Assembly: GCF_900112975.1 (NCBI RefSeq)
Contig: NZ_FONQ01000005.1
Coordinates: 116,646-180,645 of the forward strand
Reading direction: 5' to 3'
Source of the DNA: Flavobacterium xueshanense
GTDB lineage: Bacteria > Bacteroidota > Bacteroidia > Flavobacteriales > Flavobacteriaceae
Length of the DNA: 64,000 bases
The position numbers and the translations under genes were made by a program. Below, in pieces: positions 1 through 8,810 of the stretch. Position 1 is the stretch's first letter, and every line of letters begins with the position of its first letter. The notes beneath the pieces were generated by a model. The model was given only the letters and a program-made list of their open reading frames with translations. It had not been told where the DNA came from and did no database searches.

Positions 1-1927
1 CAGTATTTCCTTCAATTGGAGCAGATAATTTGTTTGCCGCTAATGCAAATGCATTTCCAACTACTTTTGGCTCTGGACCAACATTTGGCAACATTGTATT
101 TTCCATAGTAAGACCCGTTGCTTGTTGTACCGTTCCTCCTACTGCTTTCGCAATTGCTTCAATTGAAGAACCCGTCATTTTAGCTTTGATCAGTTCCGCT
201 TTTTTCTTGTTTTTTAGTATTTGTTCTACATAAGGTCTCGCTACAGAAACGGCAACTAAACCAGATTTATCAATACTTTTTAATTTTGCAATCACGTGAC
301 CAACGTTAGCTACTTCAAATCTTTTTACAGATCCTTCTTTAACTCCGTCTTCAAAAGCCCATCTCACGATAGTTCTTTGATTTCCTAATGTTCCAAAGTT
401 CTCATCCATTCCTTTTACAGAAACAGCCGGAGCAACTTTAAGTCCCATATCTTTTGCAACTTTATTAAAGTCTTTATCAGCAGCATTCATTTCTAACTTA
501 GTTGCCTGTGTAAATATTTTATCAGAAGTTGATTCTGAAGCTTGTACTTTTTGCGCTACAGTAGCCAAACGAATTCCGTCTTGTTTATCAGTGATTTTAA
601 TAATATGAAAACCGAAATCAGTTTCAACTAAACCAACTTTACCAATCCCATTACTAAAAACAAAATCATTGAAAGGCTTCACCATTTGGTTTGGACCAAA
701 ATAACCCAAATCACCACCTTGTTGTGCTGATGAATCATCCGAAGCTGTAAAAGCCAACATCATAAAACTATCCGGATTGGCATTTACTTGCGCCAAAATA
801 CTTTCTGCTTTTGCTTTTGCTTGTTCTTTTGTCCTTTTTTCTTTTTGATTAGGAACCTGAGTTCCTTCATAACCAATTAAAATATGACTTGCTTTAGCAT
901 TTACACCTAGCTTCATTCCCATAGATTTAGAAATACAGTAGTAATTCCCGAAAATATATGGACCATAAACTTGACCTGGAGCAAGGTTAAACAATTTATC
1001 AGCATCTACAGCCGGTAAATCTTTTTTGGCAATGTAAGTTGAATCGTAAGGAACATCTGAATTTGAATTTACAAAGTCAATTGCGTTCGTAGTTGTTCTA
1101 AATCCTGCTAAAGTATCGTTTTTACCTGTCGCTTGGTTGTACACTACACTTCCAGATAACAATGCATTAATTTTCGATTTTACATCCGCTTCATCCGCTG
1201 GTGATGCTTTGTCTTCAATCAAAACATATTCTACTTCACGGGATTCGTCTGCTTTGTATTTCTTTTCATTTTTCTTCATGAAATCTACAATCTCCGAATC
1301 AGAGATTTTTACTTCACTGTCTTTTATGGTTGAATATAATCCGGCAACATAAGCAAAGTTGACTTGGTTTGCTTCCATCTCGTATTTCATTTTACCTTCG
1401 CTTTCAGTTGTAAAAACTGCCGCTTTGATCAATGTATTGTAGATTTGATATTTAGCATTTAAATCCGCATCTTTCTCCCTATCTTTTAAAAATTGAGCTT
1501 GTTCAGGATTAGATTTGAAATATTGTTTGAATTTGGCAACATCAAAAACACCTGCAGCATTCAAAAACAGTGGATTCCCACCAATATTTTGATCTGATTT
1601 TAAAACTTCCAATAAGTGTTTTTCCCCTACTCTAAGTCCTAATTTTTCAAATTCAGACGTCAACAAAGCGATAGAAACTTCTTGCTCCCAAACTCTGTTA
1701 GCTGCTTCAGTTGAAGTTATCCCTTGACCACCTTTTTCAACATTACTAACTTTAACTCTAAAATCCTCGAATGAAATATCTTTTCCATCGATGCTTCCTA
1801 CATCTTTTGATGTACTGTTGAAACCACCACTGTTGAATATATCACCTATGATAAATGCTAATAAACAAAACCCAATAACGAGTATCAGAAGAAGCGAACG
1901 TTGTCTAATTTTTTGTAAAACTGCCAT
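1..1927 (-). CDS. ppiD: Peptidyl-prolyl cis-trans isomerase, SurA/PpiD type (partial, C-terminus outside window)
   Basis: Envelope folding factor that isomerises proline bonds of exported proteins. The start ATG is at 1927 and the frame stays open to the window edge, giving about 642 residues, so only a short C-terminal part is missing. One hydrophobic anchor follows the basic N-terminus (about residues 8-30), then a SurA-N-like helical region. A clear parvulin domain sits at about residues 340-445: ASHILIGYEG, later GGDLGYFGPNQM and GFHIIKI. This is the PpiD layout: inner-membrane anchor with periplasmic chaperone and PPIase domains. It is the last gene of a minus-strand run of envelope genes. 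A likely -7 box (TATTTTCG on the minus strand) lies shortly upstream. Family call is confident; exact clients are unknown. Confidence 0.9.
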   Translation of the reverse strand, partial: MAVLQKIRQRSLLLILVIGFCLLAFIIGDIFNSGGFNSTSKDVGSIDGKDISFEDFRVKVSNVEKGGQGITSTEAANRVWEQEVSIALLTSEFEKLGLRVGEKHLLEVLKSDQNIGGNPLFLNAAGVFDVAKFKQYFKSNPEQAQFLKDREKDADLNAKYQIYNTLIKAAVFTTESEGKMKYEMEANQVNFAYVAGLYSTIKDSEVKISDSEIVDFMKKNEKKYKADESREVEYVLIEDKASPADEADVKSKINALLSGSVVYNQATGKNDTLAGFRTTTNAIDFVNSNSDVPYDSTYIAKKDLPAVDADKLFNLAPGQVYGPYIFGNYYCISKSMGMKLGVNAKASHILIGYEGTQVPNQKEKRTKEQAKAKAESILAQVNANPDSFMMLAFTASDDSSAQQGGDLGYFGPNQMVKPFNDFVFSNGIGKVGLVETDFGFHIIKITDKQDGIRLATVAQKVQASESTSDKIFTQATKLEMNAADKDFNKVAKDMGLKVAPAVSVKGMDENFGTLGNQRTIVRWAFEDGVKEGSVKRFEVANVGHVIAKLKSIDKSGLVAVSVARPYVEQILKNKKKAELIKAKMTGSSIEAIAKAVGGTVQQATGLTMENTMLPNVGPEPKVVGNAFALAANKLSAPIEGNT

Positions 1928-2035
1928 TTTATTGTTGTTAATTTATATATTCAGTTTGCGAAAATACAATTATCTAATTAATAATTATAGTAGTAGCGTT
2001 TTATTTTGCAAGAATTTTTATTTTCATAATAAAAA

Positions 2036-3295
2036 TCACTCTTGCAAGCTCATTTTTACTAATTCAATTTTCTTATTTGTAGCTTCTTCAATGACAAAAT
2101 GATAGCTGTTTATGGTAATTACGGCTCCTTTTTGGGGGATTTCTTTTGTGAAATCGACAATGAAACCACCCAGCGTTCCGTAAGAATCTCCTTCGGGAAT
2201 CTGAAGTTTATAGGTTTGATTTAAATATTCCACATCCAGGCGGGCCGAGAAAATAAAAACACCTTCGCCCAGTTCTTTTTCTATCAACTCTTCATCGGAA
2301 TCATGCTCGTCTTCAATTTCACCAAAAAGTTCTTCCACAATATCCTCAATAGTAATAATCCCTGACGTTCCGCCATATTCATCCAAAACAACGGCTACAC
2401 TTTTTCGCTTTTTGGTCAGCAAATTCATCGCGTCTTTTATAAATATCGTTTCAGGAACAAATTCTACCGAAATCACAATTTCCTTAATGTTACTTGGTTT
2501 TTTAAATAGATCGAAGGAATGTACGTAACCAATAATATCGTCAAGCGATTTTTGGTACACCACGATTTTGGAATAGCCCGTATCAATGAACAGTTGCTTC
2601 AGTTCTTCGATGGAATCAAAAACCTCAACTGCTATTATTTCGGTACGGGGACTCATCACATCTCTGGCTTTCACACCAGAGAACTCCAATGCATTTTGAA
2701 ACATCAATATTTCAGAATCTACTAATTCATTATCCTCTACACTACTCATTTGTTCCGTAATATAATTGCCAAGTTCTATTTTACTAAAATACAACTGTAT
2801 AGTATCGCCTTCCGTTTTTAAGAATTTCCGCAATATGAAATCAGAAATCCCAATGAAAAAAGTAGAAATCAAATAGAATAGTTTATAAAAAAGATAAGCT
2901 GGGACCGCAAAAAATTTAATAAAAGAATTTGCATAAATTTGAAAAAAAACTTTAGGAAGAAACTCTGCAGTAATCAGAATAATTAGCGCCGAAATTAGGA
3001 TTTGTAACACCAGATTCACCCAATCTGATAAATGATAGCCCAAAGCTACTAACCATCCCATCACAACATGACTCATAAAAAAACCATAGACCACCATTGC
3101 TATTGTGTTTCCAATAAGCATGGCTACAATAAAGTTTGATGGTTTTTCAGTAAGTTTTGTAAGTATTTTTGATAGAAAGTTATCTTGTTTTTTTTCAATT
3201 TCAAGATATATTTTATTGGAGGAGACAAAGGCTATCTCCATTCCCGAAAAAAAAGCACTTAGTATTAGACACGATATGATAATACTAACTTCCAT
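2036..3295 (-). CDS. CNNM/CBS-domain membrane protein of the hemolysin C/CorC family
   Basis: Membrane protein with an N-terminal CNNM (DUF21) transmembrane region (about residues 1-185), a CBS pair (about 195-330) containing DVMSPRTEI and VVLDEYGGTSGI, and a C-terminal CorC/HlyC transporter-associated domain (about 345-415) with GDSYGTLGGFIVDF. Relatives are linked to magnesium or cobalt efflux, and GldE of gliding flavobacteria has the same architecture. This copy lacks the gldD neighbour, so I do not call it gldE. The frame opens with TTG at 3298, but ATG at 3295, three bases after the upstream stop, is the better start. It is co-transcribed with the small membrane gene upstream. Confidence 0.85.
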   Translation of the reverse strand: MEVSIIISCLILSAFFSGMEIAFVSSNKIYLEIEKKQDNFLSKILTKLTEKPSNFIVAMLIGNTIAMVVYGFFMSHVVMGWLVALGYHLSDWVNLVLQILISALIILITAEFLPKVFFQIYANSFIKFFAVPAYLFYKLFYLISTFFIGISDFILRKFLKTEGDTIQLYFSKIELGNYITEQMSSVEDNELVDSEILMFQNALEFSGVKARDVMSPRTEIIAVEVFDSIEELKQLFIDTGYSKIVVYQKSLDDIIGYVHSFDLFKKPSNIKEIVISVEFVPETIFIKDAMNLLTKKRKSVAVVLDEYGGTSGIITIEDIVEELFGEIEDEHDSDEELIEKELGEGVFIFSARLDVEYLNQTYKLQIPEGDSYGTLGGFIVDFTKEIPQKGAVITINSYHFVIEEATNKKIELVKMSLQE

Positions 3296-3298
3296 CAA

Positions 3299-3496
3299 TT
3301 AAGAGTTTTTATTACGGTCCTCGAATTTTTTGGCAAATTTTCTTCTAAAGAAAAACATGAATATCGCCAATCCGGCTATCATGAAACTCAGCCAAAAATT
3401 CCCTGATGCGGGGTCATTCAATTTAGTGACACCATCATAAATGAAATAGGCGCCAAAAACAAGATAAACGTATTGTGTGTATTTTAAATAATTCAT
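3299..3496 (-). CDS. Small two-helix membrane protein
   Basis: A 65-residue protein with two hydrophobic segments (about residues 8-22 and 34-50) and a basic C-terminal tail with several Arg and Lys. It lies between lptC and the CNNM gene with 10 and 3 base gaps, so it is almost certainly in the same transcript. No family is recognised. Its tight placement among envelope genes and clean start support it as a real gene. Confidence 0.7.
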   Translation of the reverse strand: MNYLKYTQYVYLVFGAYFIYDGVTKLNDPASGNFWLSFMIAGLAIFMFFFRRKFAKKFEDRNKNS

Positions 3497-3506
3497 AATA
3501 TTGTAT

Positions 3507-4061
3507 TTAATCGTTCGTTTCTACTTCGCCCGTTATTTTTTGAGAATAAATCACTTTGAAATCTTTACTAAAATCAATTCCCTGTCCGTTAGAGATTCCT
3601 TTTGGGTCCGTAAATTTAAACCTTCTTTCGGTAAAAAACCACTCGTTTTTTTGATCAAAATACAACTGCTCAGTTTCCAGCGTTTGACCTTGTTCTGTGA
3701 ATATTTTTACCTTTCCCTGTAAATCAATAATATTCGTGCCTTTGTAAGAAATGGCATAATTCGACTTAATAAAGGTTTTTTTATCTTTTTTATCGTACAA
3801 AGTAACGTCTATTCCTTTAGGGAATTCCGTAAAAGGAAATTCAACACTGGCATAATCCAGCATTTTCTTACTAACCAAAATGGCGGTTATCCGTCCTGAA
3901 TCTGTGTATTTAAGATTCACCATATCCGCATCACTACTTGGAACAAATTCAGAAAAGTTAATTTTTTGTACTTCTTTAAAATTACTTTCGCACCCAAAAA
4001 AGAGTGTCACAGCAAAAACTGTGACAACCCATTTAAGATAATATTTTTTGAATAAAGTCAT
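3507..4061 (-). CDS. lptC: LptC-like LPS export lipoprotein
   Basis: A 184-residue LptC/YrbK-type protein that would help pass lipopolysaccharide from the inner-membrane LptBFG transporter towards LptA. The N-terminus is a lipoprotein signal with the lipobox Cys at residue 24 (TLFFGCES). The remainder has the alternating short-strand pattern of the LptC beta-jellyroll, for example YKGTNIIDLQGKVKIFTEQG followed by LETEQLYFDQKNEWFFTE. A lipidated LptC differs from the E. coli form, which is anchored by a transmembrane helix, but is common in Bacteroidota. It sits 40 bases after the outer-membrane barrel gene in the envelope operon. Confidence 0.85.
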   Translation of the reverse strand: MTLFKKYYLKWVVTVFAVTLFFGCESNFKEVQKINFSEFVPSSDADMVNLKYTDSGRITAILVSKKMLDYASVEFPFTEFPKGIDVTLYDKKDKKTFIKSNYAISYKGTNIIDLQGKVKIFTEQGQTLETEQLYFDQKNEWFFTERRFKFTDPKGISNGQGIDFSKDFKVIYSQKITGEVETND

Positions 4062-4101
4062 ACGTTGAACTTACAAAGAAGTTTTAGTAAAAAATCTTTT
4101 T

Positions 4102-5352
4102 CTAGTTGAATTTTCGTTTTTCAAACCATCTGTCGTTTAGTGAAAAACTAACACTTACATTTGCATAATTCTCTTCAACTAATTTTGCAGCAGTAGTTCC
4201 TCTTTTACCAAATTCAAGACCAATATTAACATTTGAGAATGTTCCAGTCAATGGCAATCCAACTCCTAACGTTAACGCCATATCTTCTATTGGTTCTGAA
4301 TGAATTACTAAGCCCGTATTTTCAAACCTGAAACCACCTCTGTAAGTAATTCTTTTGGCATAATTTGAAAATGAATTGTAATTTGGAATGTAATAACCCC
4401 CAATACTGTATTTTGAATGTTTCTCGTAACTAACATTGTCAAGAGAATTATAATTATTATTTAAAGAACCCGCCTCTTGAAATGTGTATCCAATACCTAC
4501 TAACCATTTTCTGGCTTCACCAAAACCTGCTTGCGCACTATATTTACTTGGTATTTTCAAGTTCTTTTCCGTTTTTACATCATCAAGAACGTCAACAATG
4601 GCCAAATCAAAATTTGAATTATAAAGTGCCGTAGCTATATTTCTGGTGTTTTCAGCTTTTAATGTACTTTCTAAAGAGTAATTTAAACTACTGAAAAAAG
4701 ATATTTTTTTGTTGATTTTAGTTTGGTACATCATCCCAAGGTTAAAATTTACGCCTGATAAATCTACCTTATTTAATTCTCGTGTACCAATAGAAATATC
4801 AGTAATATACTCAAAATTATTAGTTTCAATTTTTCCGAAATTATAATTCACATCGGCACCAATACTAAAATTGGGGACTATTTTATAACCTACACCAAAA
4901 AAAGCTTTATTCAAACCACCTGATCCATTAAATCGTCTGTTGTTTTGTGCTGGATCTTCTGACACAGATGAAATTTTATACCCAACAGAAGAATAAGGAA
5001 TCAAACCAAAACCAACTCCAAATTTACCTAAAGGCAAACCTATTGCAAGATAATCTAAGGTTGATCTACGCGCGTTTGATGATTCAGCATCGGTTTTCAA
5101 TTTTGTAGTAGCGTATGTACCACCCAAAGTAAAGGTAGTCAGCTTTAAATTTGCAAAACTCGCCGGATTTTGTAAGTTCATGTGAATACTATCTTGTTCG
5201 ATAACGATTTCTCCCATAGAGCGGTTTTCAAGTGTTCCTCTAAACCGTACATCTCCAATTCCGTAGAAAGAATATGGAGACGCTGTTCCTTCCTGTGCAA
5301 AAGACACTAATGATAAAAGCAAACATGCGCTTATTAGAATTTTTTTAATCAT
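4102..5352 (-). CDS. Outer-membrane beta-barrel protein of unknown substrate
   Basis: A 416-residue exported protein with a typical signal peptide (about residues 1-19, ending SFAQ). Many amphipathic beta strands rich in Gly, Tyr, Phe and Asn follow, such as LGKFGVGFGLIPYSS and WLVGIGYTF. The pattern fits a FadL-like or generic outer-membrane barrel; I see no enzymatic motif. Its start overlaps the end of coaX by 8 bases and it precedes lptC, so it belongs to the envelope operon and might take part in lipid or LPS-related traffic. That role is inference from position only. Confidence 0.75.
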   Translation of the reverse strand: MIKKILISACLLLSLVSFAQEGTASPYSFYGIGDVRFRGTLENRSMGEIVIEQDSIHMNLQNPASFANLKLTTFTLGGTYATTKLKTDAESSNARRSTLDYLAIGLPLGKFGVGFGLIPYSSVGYKISSVSEDPAQNNRRFNGSGGLNKAFFGVGYKIVPNFSIGADVNYNFGKIETNNFEYITDISIGTRELNKVDLSGVNFNLGMMYQTKINKKISFFSSLNYSLESTLKAENTRNIATALYNSNFDLAIVDVLDDVKTEKNLKIPSKYSAQAGFGEARKWLVGIGYTFQEAGSLNNNYNSLDNVSYEKHSKYSIGGYYIPNYNSFSNYAKRITYRGGFRFENTGLVIHSEPIEDMALTLGVGLPLTGTFSNVNIGLEFGKRGTTAAKLVEENYANVSVSFSLNDRWFEKRKFN

Positions 5353-6079
5353 TTTTGATTTTATATTGAAATGTTTGGTTCAAACTTTCCAGCAGAAAAT
5401 TTGAATTGGCAAATATGGTATTTTTTAATCGTTTAGCCAAAAAATCTGTGTCGCCACCCGTTAAAATTATTATAAAATTTGAATATCTTGCTTTATATTC
5501 ATCGATAAAACCGTCAATCTCATAAACGAAACCATTTACTACACCAGAATGAATCGATTCAGAGGTGGATGTTCCGATTAGATCTTTTGGACTTTCTAAT
5601 GACAACAAAGGAAGTTTCGCCGTAAAATTATGCAACGATTCATAGCGTAATCGCAATCCTGGCGCAATCGCTCCGCCTAAATAATTATTTTTATCATCAA
5701 TAAAATCATAGGTAATACAAGTTCCCGCATCAATAACCAATCGATTCTGATTAGGAAAACGAAACGTGGCTCCTGCAGCCAGAACCATCCGGTCAATACC
5801 TAAAGTTTTAGGAGTCGCATAAGAATTATGGAACGGGAAAAAATCTTCATGAGACAGAAAATGTACATTTAAACCATTATTATATTCTAAAAATGACTGT
5901 TTTTCTACATCTCCAACAGACGAAACAACTATATCAGTAATGTTTTCGAAATTTTTTAAAATATTTTGAATATTTTTCTGAAGTTCTATTTTCGAAAAAA
6001 CAAAAATTTCAAAAAGGGTAGCGCCCTCAAAGACAGCTGCTTTAATTCGGGTATTTCCAACATCGATAACTAAAATCAT
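5345..6079 (-). CDS. coaX: Type III pantothenate kinase
   Basis: Catalyses the first step of coenzyme A synthesis, ATP-dependent phosphorylation of pantothenate, in the cytoplasm. The 244-residue length is normal for CoaX. Family motifs are present in order: the N-terminal phosphate-binding loop VIDVGNTRIKAAVF, GIDRMVLAAGA, the catalytic region VIDAGTCITYDF, LGGAIAPGLRLR and the late TGGDTDFLAKRL. It is the first gene of the minus-strand envelope run, and its last 8 bases overlap the next start. A candidate -7 element (TACCTTCG) is on the minus strand at 6099-6106. Confidence 0.95.
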   Translation of the reverse strand: MILVIDVGNTRIKAAVFEGATLFEIFVFSKIELQKNIQNILKNFENITDIVVSSVGDVEKQSFLEYNNGLNVHFLSHEDFFPFHNSYATPKTLGIDRMVLAAGATFRFPNQNRLVIDAGTCITYDFIDDKNNYLGGAIAPGLRLRYESLHNFTAKLPLLSLESPKDLIGTSTSESIHSGVVNGFVYEIDGFIDEYKARYSNFIIILTGGDTDFLAKRLKNTIFANSNFLLESLNQTFQYKIKND

Positions 6080-6098
6080 AATTTGGTTTTTGATCTTG

Positions 6099-6106
6099 CG
6101 AAGGTA
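6099..6106 (-). promoter_or_regulatory. Candidate -7 element for the coaX operon
   Basis: Read on the minus strand this is TACCTTCG, one base from the Bacteroidota TAnnTTTG consensus, 19 bases upstream of the coaX start. No clear -33 TTG was pinned down, so this is tentative. Confidence 0.4.
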
Positions 6107-6132
6107 CGAATTGATTTTTTTTTAAAAATGTT

Positions 6133-6162
6133 TTGGATAAACTAAAAATCATTCTATATTTG
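6133..6162 (+). promoter_or_regulatory. Promoter of tRNA-Phe
   Basis: TTG at 6133-6135 and TATATTTG at 6155-6162 are separated by 19 bases, matching the flavobacterial TTG-N17-23-TAnnTTTG promoter. The tRNA begins 15 bases downstream of the -7 box. Confidence 0.8.
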
Positions 6163-6177
6163 CACCCGCAATAGCGA

Positions 6178-6250
6178 GGTACCTTAGCTCAGATGGTAGA
6201 GCAATGGACTGAAAATCCATGTGTCCCTGGTTCGATCCCTGGAGGTACCA
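6178..6250 (+). tRNA. tRNA-Phe (GAA)
   Basis: A 73-base cloverleaf. The 7-bp acceptor stem pairs 6178-6184 with 6243-6249, with discriminator A at 6250. The D stem is GCTC/GAGC. The anticodon stem ATGGA/TCCAT holds the loop CTGAAAA, so the anticodon is GAA. The T loop is TTCGATC. The T stem has a central U-U mismatch. CCA is not encoded, as is usual in this phylum. Confidence 0.97.
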
Positions 6251-6251
6251 C

Positions 6252-6287
6252 AAAACCCGAATAGAAATATTCGGGTTTTTTGTTTTT
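6252..6287 (+). terminator. Intrinsic terminator after tRNA-Phe
   Basis: A perfect 12-bp stem (6252-6263 with 6268-6279) capped by a GAAA tetraloop and followed by a T-rich run. Confidence 0.9.
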
Positions 6288-6339
6288 AATCTATTTTTGA
6301 AAATACATCATCTTTGTATTCCTTAGATTCAATTAATAA

Positions 6340-6633
6340 ATTCTAAATCGAGAAACGCACAATATTGATGAAAGAATTATAAAACACAATGATCATTTCT
6401 ACTCAGACTCATTTACAAAAATTGCTAATGATTGGGAAGTAGTTCTTCTCTTTAATTGCACGAATAAAAAAGAAGCCACTTTTCTTGAAAAATTTATAAA
6501 GAAAATGAAAAGCAGAATTTTTATTGAAAAAATCATCAGCAACTCCTCCACTCTGACACATTTTCTAAAATACCTTACATCTTCCCAAATAAAAAATTTA
6601 CACCAAAGACAGCCGAGAATTTTCAGTTTTTAA
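6340..6633 (+). pseudogene. Remnant of a GIY-YIG nuclease gene (C-terminal part)
   Basis: An open frame without a start codon reads on to a TAA at 6631-6633. Its translation contains DERIIKHNDHFYSDSFTKI, ANDWEVVLLFNC and EKFIKKMKSRIFIEKII. This is the second half of the small GIY-YIG endonuclease family (residues after the GIY/YIG strands: xRLxEHN, W-E, then KxxKxMKSRxYIE). An in-frame stop at 6337-6339 cuts it, and the N-terminal 25-30 residues with the GIY-YIG signature and catalytic Arg are absent, so it is dead. The stretch 6634-6885 after it holds no further gene that I can see, apart from a possible -7 box (TATTTTTG, 6822-6829) for the next gene. Confidence 0.7.
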
Positions 6634-6885
6634 ACCACCGTGACAGCCCCAAACCTTTTCTTTAATTTCAAAAAAAGCGCATCTTTTGATTTGTTTTGAA
6701 AAATTATTTCACCAAAACCGCCTTGGATTCTAAAAATCAAACCGTTTCTATAAAGTACTTTACTTTACTAAAAACGCACCAATAATTGAACAAAAATAAA
6801 GGGTTCGTATTTTTTTTCTAATATTTTTGCGAAATTCAAATAACAATAGTTGCTAAATTACTATATTTATGCAAAATTTATATAT

Positions 6886-7305
6886 ATGGAGATTTTAACC
6901 TGCCCGAAATGCCAAAGCAACCACATTATAAAAAGCGGTATAATCAATAGTAAACAAAGGTACTTATGTAAAAAATGCAATTATTTTTTTACGGTCAATA
7001 AAATCGGAAAAAAGATAGATGATTATTATGTTACCAAAGCATTACAGCTCTATCTCGAAGGCTTAAGTTTTCGTGAAATAGAACGAATTATAGGGGTTTC
7101 TCATGTTACGGTAAGCAATTGGGTAAAAACCTTTAACATAAAAAAACCATCACACGCCAACTACCACCCTACCTATAAGATTTTAAGCCATTTAGAACTT
7201 ATTGAATATATAAAAAACAAAGAACTATTATCCGGGGCTGGAATGATTATAACGGAGCTTGGCGATAAGTTTATGCTCATAAAATGGGAGCGATTTAAAG
7301 ATTAA
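6886..7305 (+). CDS. Zinc-ribbon plus helix-turn-helix protein resembling IS1 InsA
   Basis: A 139-residue protein. An N-terminal zinc ribbon (CPKC about residues 6-9, CKKC about 29-32) is followed by a helix-turn-helix (LYLEGLSFREIERIIGVSHV, then TVSNWVKTF), the layout of IS1-type InsA and related transposase N-termini. No DDE catalytic domain follows and no IS terminal repeats were seen nearby. ATG at 6886 is preferred over an upstream TTG at 6850 because the zinc ribbon begins directly after it. It ends 101 bases before the porin gene on the same strand. It may therefore be a domesticated DNA-binding regulator of the porin-carrier operon; that role is inference. Confidence 0.7.
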   Translation: MEILTCPKCQSNHIIKSGIINSKQRYLCKKCNYFFTVNKIGKKIDDYYVTKALQLYLEGLSFREIERIIGVSHVTVSNWVKTFNIKKPSHANYHPTYKILSHLELIEYIKNKELLSGAGMIITELGDKFMLIKWERFKD

Positions 7306-7406
7306 CTATATACTTTACACATAAATATATCTAAATTTTTTTTCACAATAAAATAATAGAATTTGGCACTTTATTAACCAACCATTTAATAACCAAAATT
7401 TTATTT

Positions 7407-8786
7407 ATGAAAAAAATGTTTTTTACAGCGGCAATATTGTTATTGTCGTTAGAAGGTTTTTCACAAGGCTCCACCGATTACGGCTCCGGACTAAAATTCA
7501 ACTTAAACGATGACGGGTCTAAATTCATGCGAGTGATTGCGTGGAACCAAATCTGGTTTCGTTCTGCAGAGATGAATCCTGGAACCATGATTGGAGGAGA
7601 GCCAACATCAACTGCAACCGACATTGGTAATCGACGTTTGCGTTTTCTAGCTTATGCTCAAGTATCCAAAAGATACATGATCTTAACCCATTTTGGAATC
7701 AACAACCAAACTTTTATTAACGGTGGCGCAGCAGGAACCTCAGGTACTGGTGGCTACGGTGCCGGAAAAAAACCTGGCTTATTCTTTCATGACGCATGGA
7801 ATGAATATGCAGTAGTATTGCCAGAAAAAGACAAGAAATTTAGTTTCACACTCGGTGCTGGATTGCACTACTACATGGGATTGTCTAGACTAACGATGGC
7901 TTCAACGCTAAACTTCTTAACCATAGATGCACCAATTTTTAACTGGCCGCTAATTGAAAACTCCGATCAATTTGCCAGACAAGTGGGTTTATTTGCTAAA
8001 GGGAAATATGGCAAATTAGAATACCGCTTGAGTTACAACAAACCTTATGCTACCAACTTAACACCTACAAACACCATGAATGCATCGAATGCAGTAGCGG
8101 TCGACAATAGTGGAAATACAAAATGGTCTAAAGCGGGTTATTTTGAGTATCAATTTTTAGATCAAGAAGCTAATGTATTGCCTTTTAAAGTAGGTAGCTA
8201 TTTAGGAACTAAAAAAGTATTCAACATTGGTGCTGGTTTTTACACTGCACCTGATGCCACAAAAACTTCTGTAAACAGCACGATCAACAAACATGACATC
8301 AAACTTTTCTCTGCCGATATTTTTCTTGATATGCCTATTGGAAAAAAAGAAAACAAAATGGCCGTTACAGGTTACAGTGTATTATATGATTATGATTTTG
8401 GTCCTAATTATTTGCGTAATGTTGGGATTATGAATATTGGCTCAGTAGATCCAAATTTCACAGGGAGTAGAGCTATAGCGGGAGCTGGAAATGCACAGCC
8501 AACGATGGGATCTGGAAATATTTGGTACACACAAGCAGGTGTTTTATTGCCATGTAAAGAAGCGAAACCTAAAATTCGTATCCAGCCTTTTGGTGCTGTT
8601 ACCTATAAAAACTTTGATGCTTTGGAACAATCAAGCACACAGTTTGATGTAGGATCTAACTTTTTCCTAGATGGACACCATGCCAAAATAACGGCACAAT
8701 ATTCAACTAGACCAGTATACACCTCTTTAACAAACCGCTCAGGATCATTAGGAGACTTCATAGTACAACTACAAATCTATCTATAA
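7407..8786 (+). CDS. Porin-like outer-membrane beta-barrel protein
   Basis: A 459-residue exported protein with a signal peptide (about residues 1-20, LLLSLEGFSQG) and a long run of amphipathic strands ending in an aromatic/aliphatic C-terminus (DFIVQLQIYL). Strands such as LGAGLHYYMGLSRLTMA and KYGKLEYRLSYN suit a 14-18 strand porin. It is followed after 24 bases by an MFS carrier, so the pair likely moves a small organic acid across the outer then inner membrane. The adjacent acs and prpE suggest acetate, propionate or a related acid; the substrate is inferred, not seen. Confidence 0.75.
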   Translation: MKKMFFTAAILLLSLEGFSQGSTDYGSGLKFNLNDDGSKFMRVIAWNQIWFRSAEMNPGTMIGGEPTSTATDIGNRRLRFLAYAQVSKRYMILTHFGINNQTFINGGAAGTSGTGGYGAGKKPGLFFHDAWNEYAVVLPEKDKKFSFTLGAGLHYYMGLSRLTMASTLNFLTIDAPIFNWPLIENSDQFARQVGLFAKGKYGKLEYRLSYNKPYATNLTPTNTMNASNAVAVDNSGNTKWSKAGYFEYQFLDQEANVLPFKVGSYLGTKKVFNIGAGFYTAPDATKTSVNSTINKHDIKLFSADIFLDMPIGKKENKMAVTGYSVLYDYDFGPNYLRNVGIMNIGSVDPNFTGSRAIAGAGNAQPTMGSGNIWYTQAGVLLPCKEAKPKIRIQPFGAVTYKNFDALEQSSTQFDVGSNFFLDGHHAKITAQYSTRPVYTSLTNRSGSLGDFIVQLQIYL

Positions 8787-8810
8787 ACTAATTTTAAAAA
8801 AACACAATTT

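Noticed and set aside
2036..3295. Calling the CNNM/CBS protein GldE
   Set aside because: The architecture fits, but the gldD neighbour expected for gldE is absent and the gene lies in an lptC/ppiD context.
6850..6885. Longer start (TTG at 6850) for the zinc-ribbon protein
   Set aside because: The added residues are hydrophobic and unlike the family, and ATG at 6886 begins directly before the zinc ribbon.
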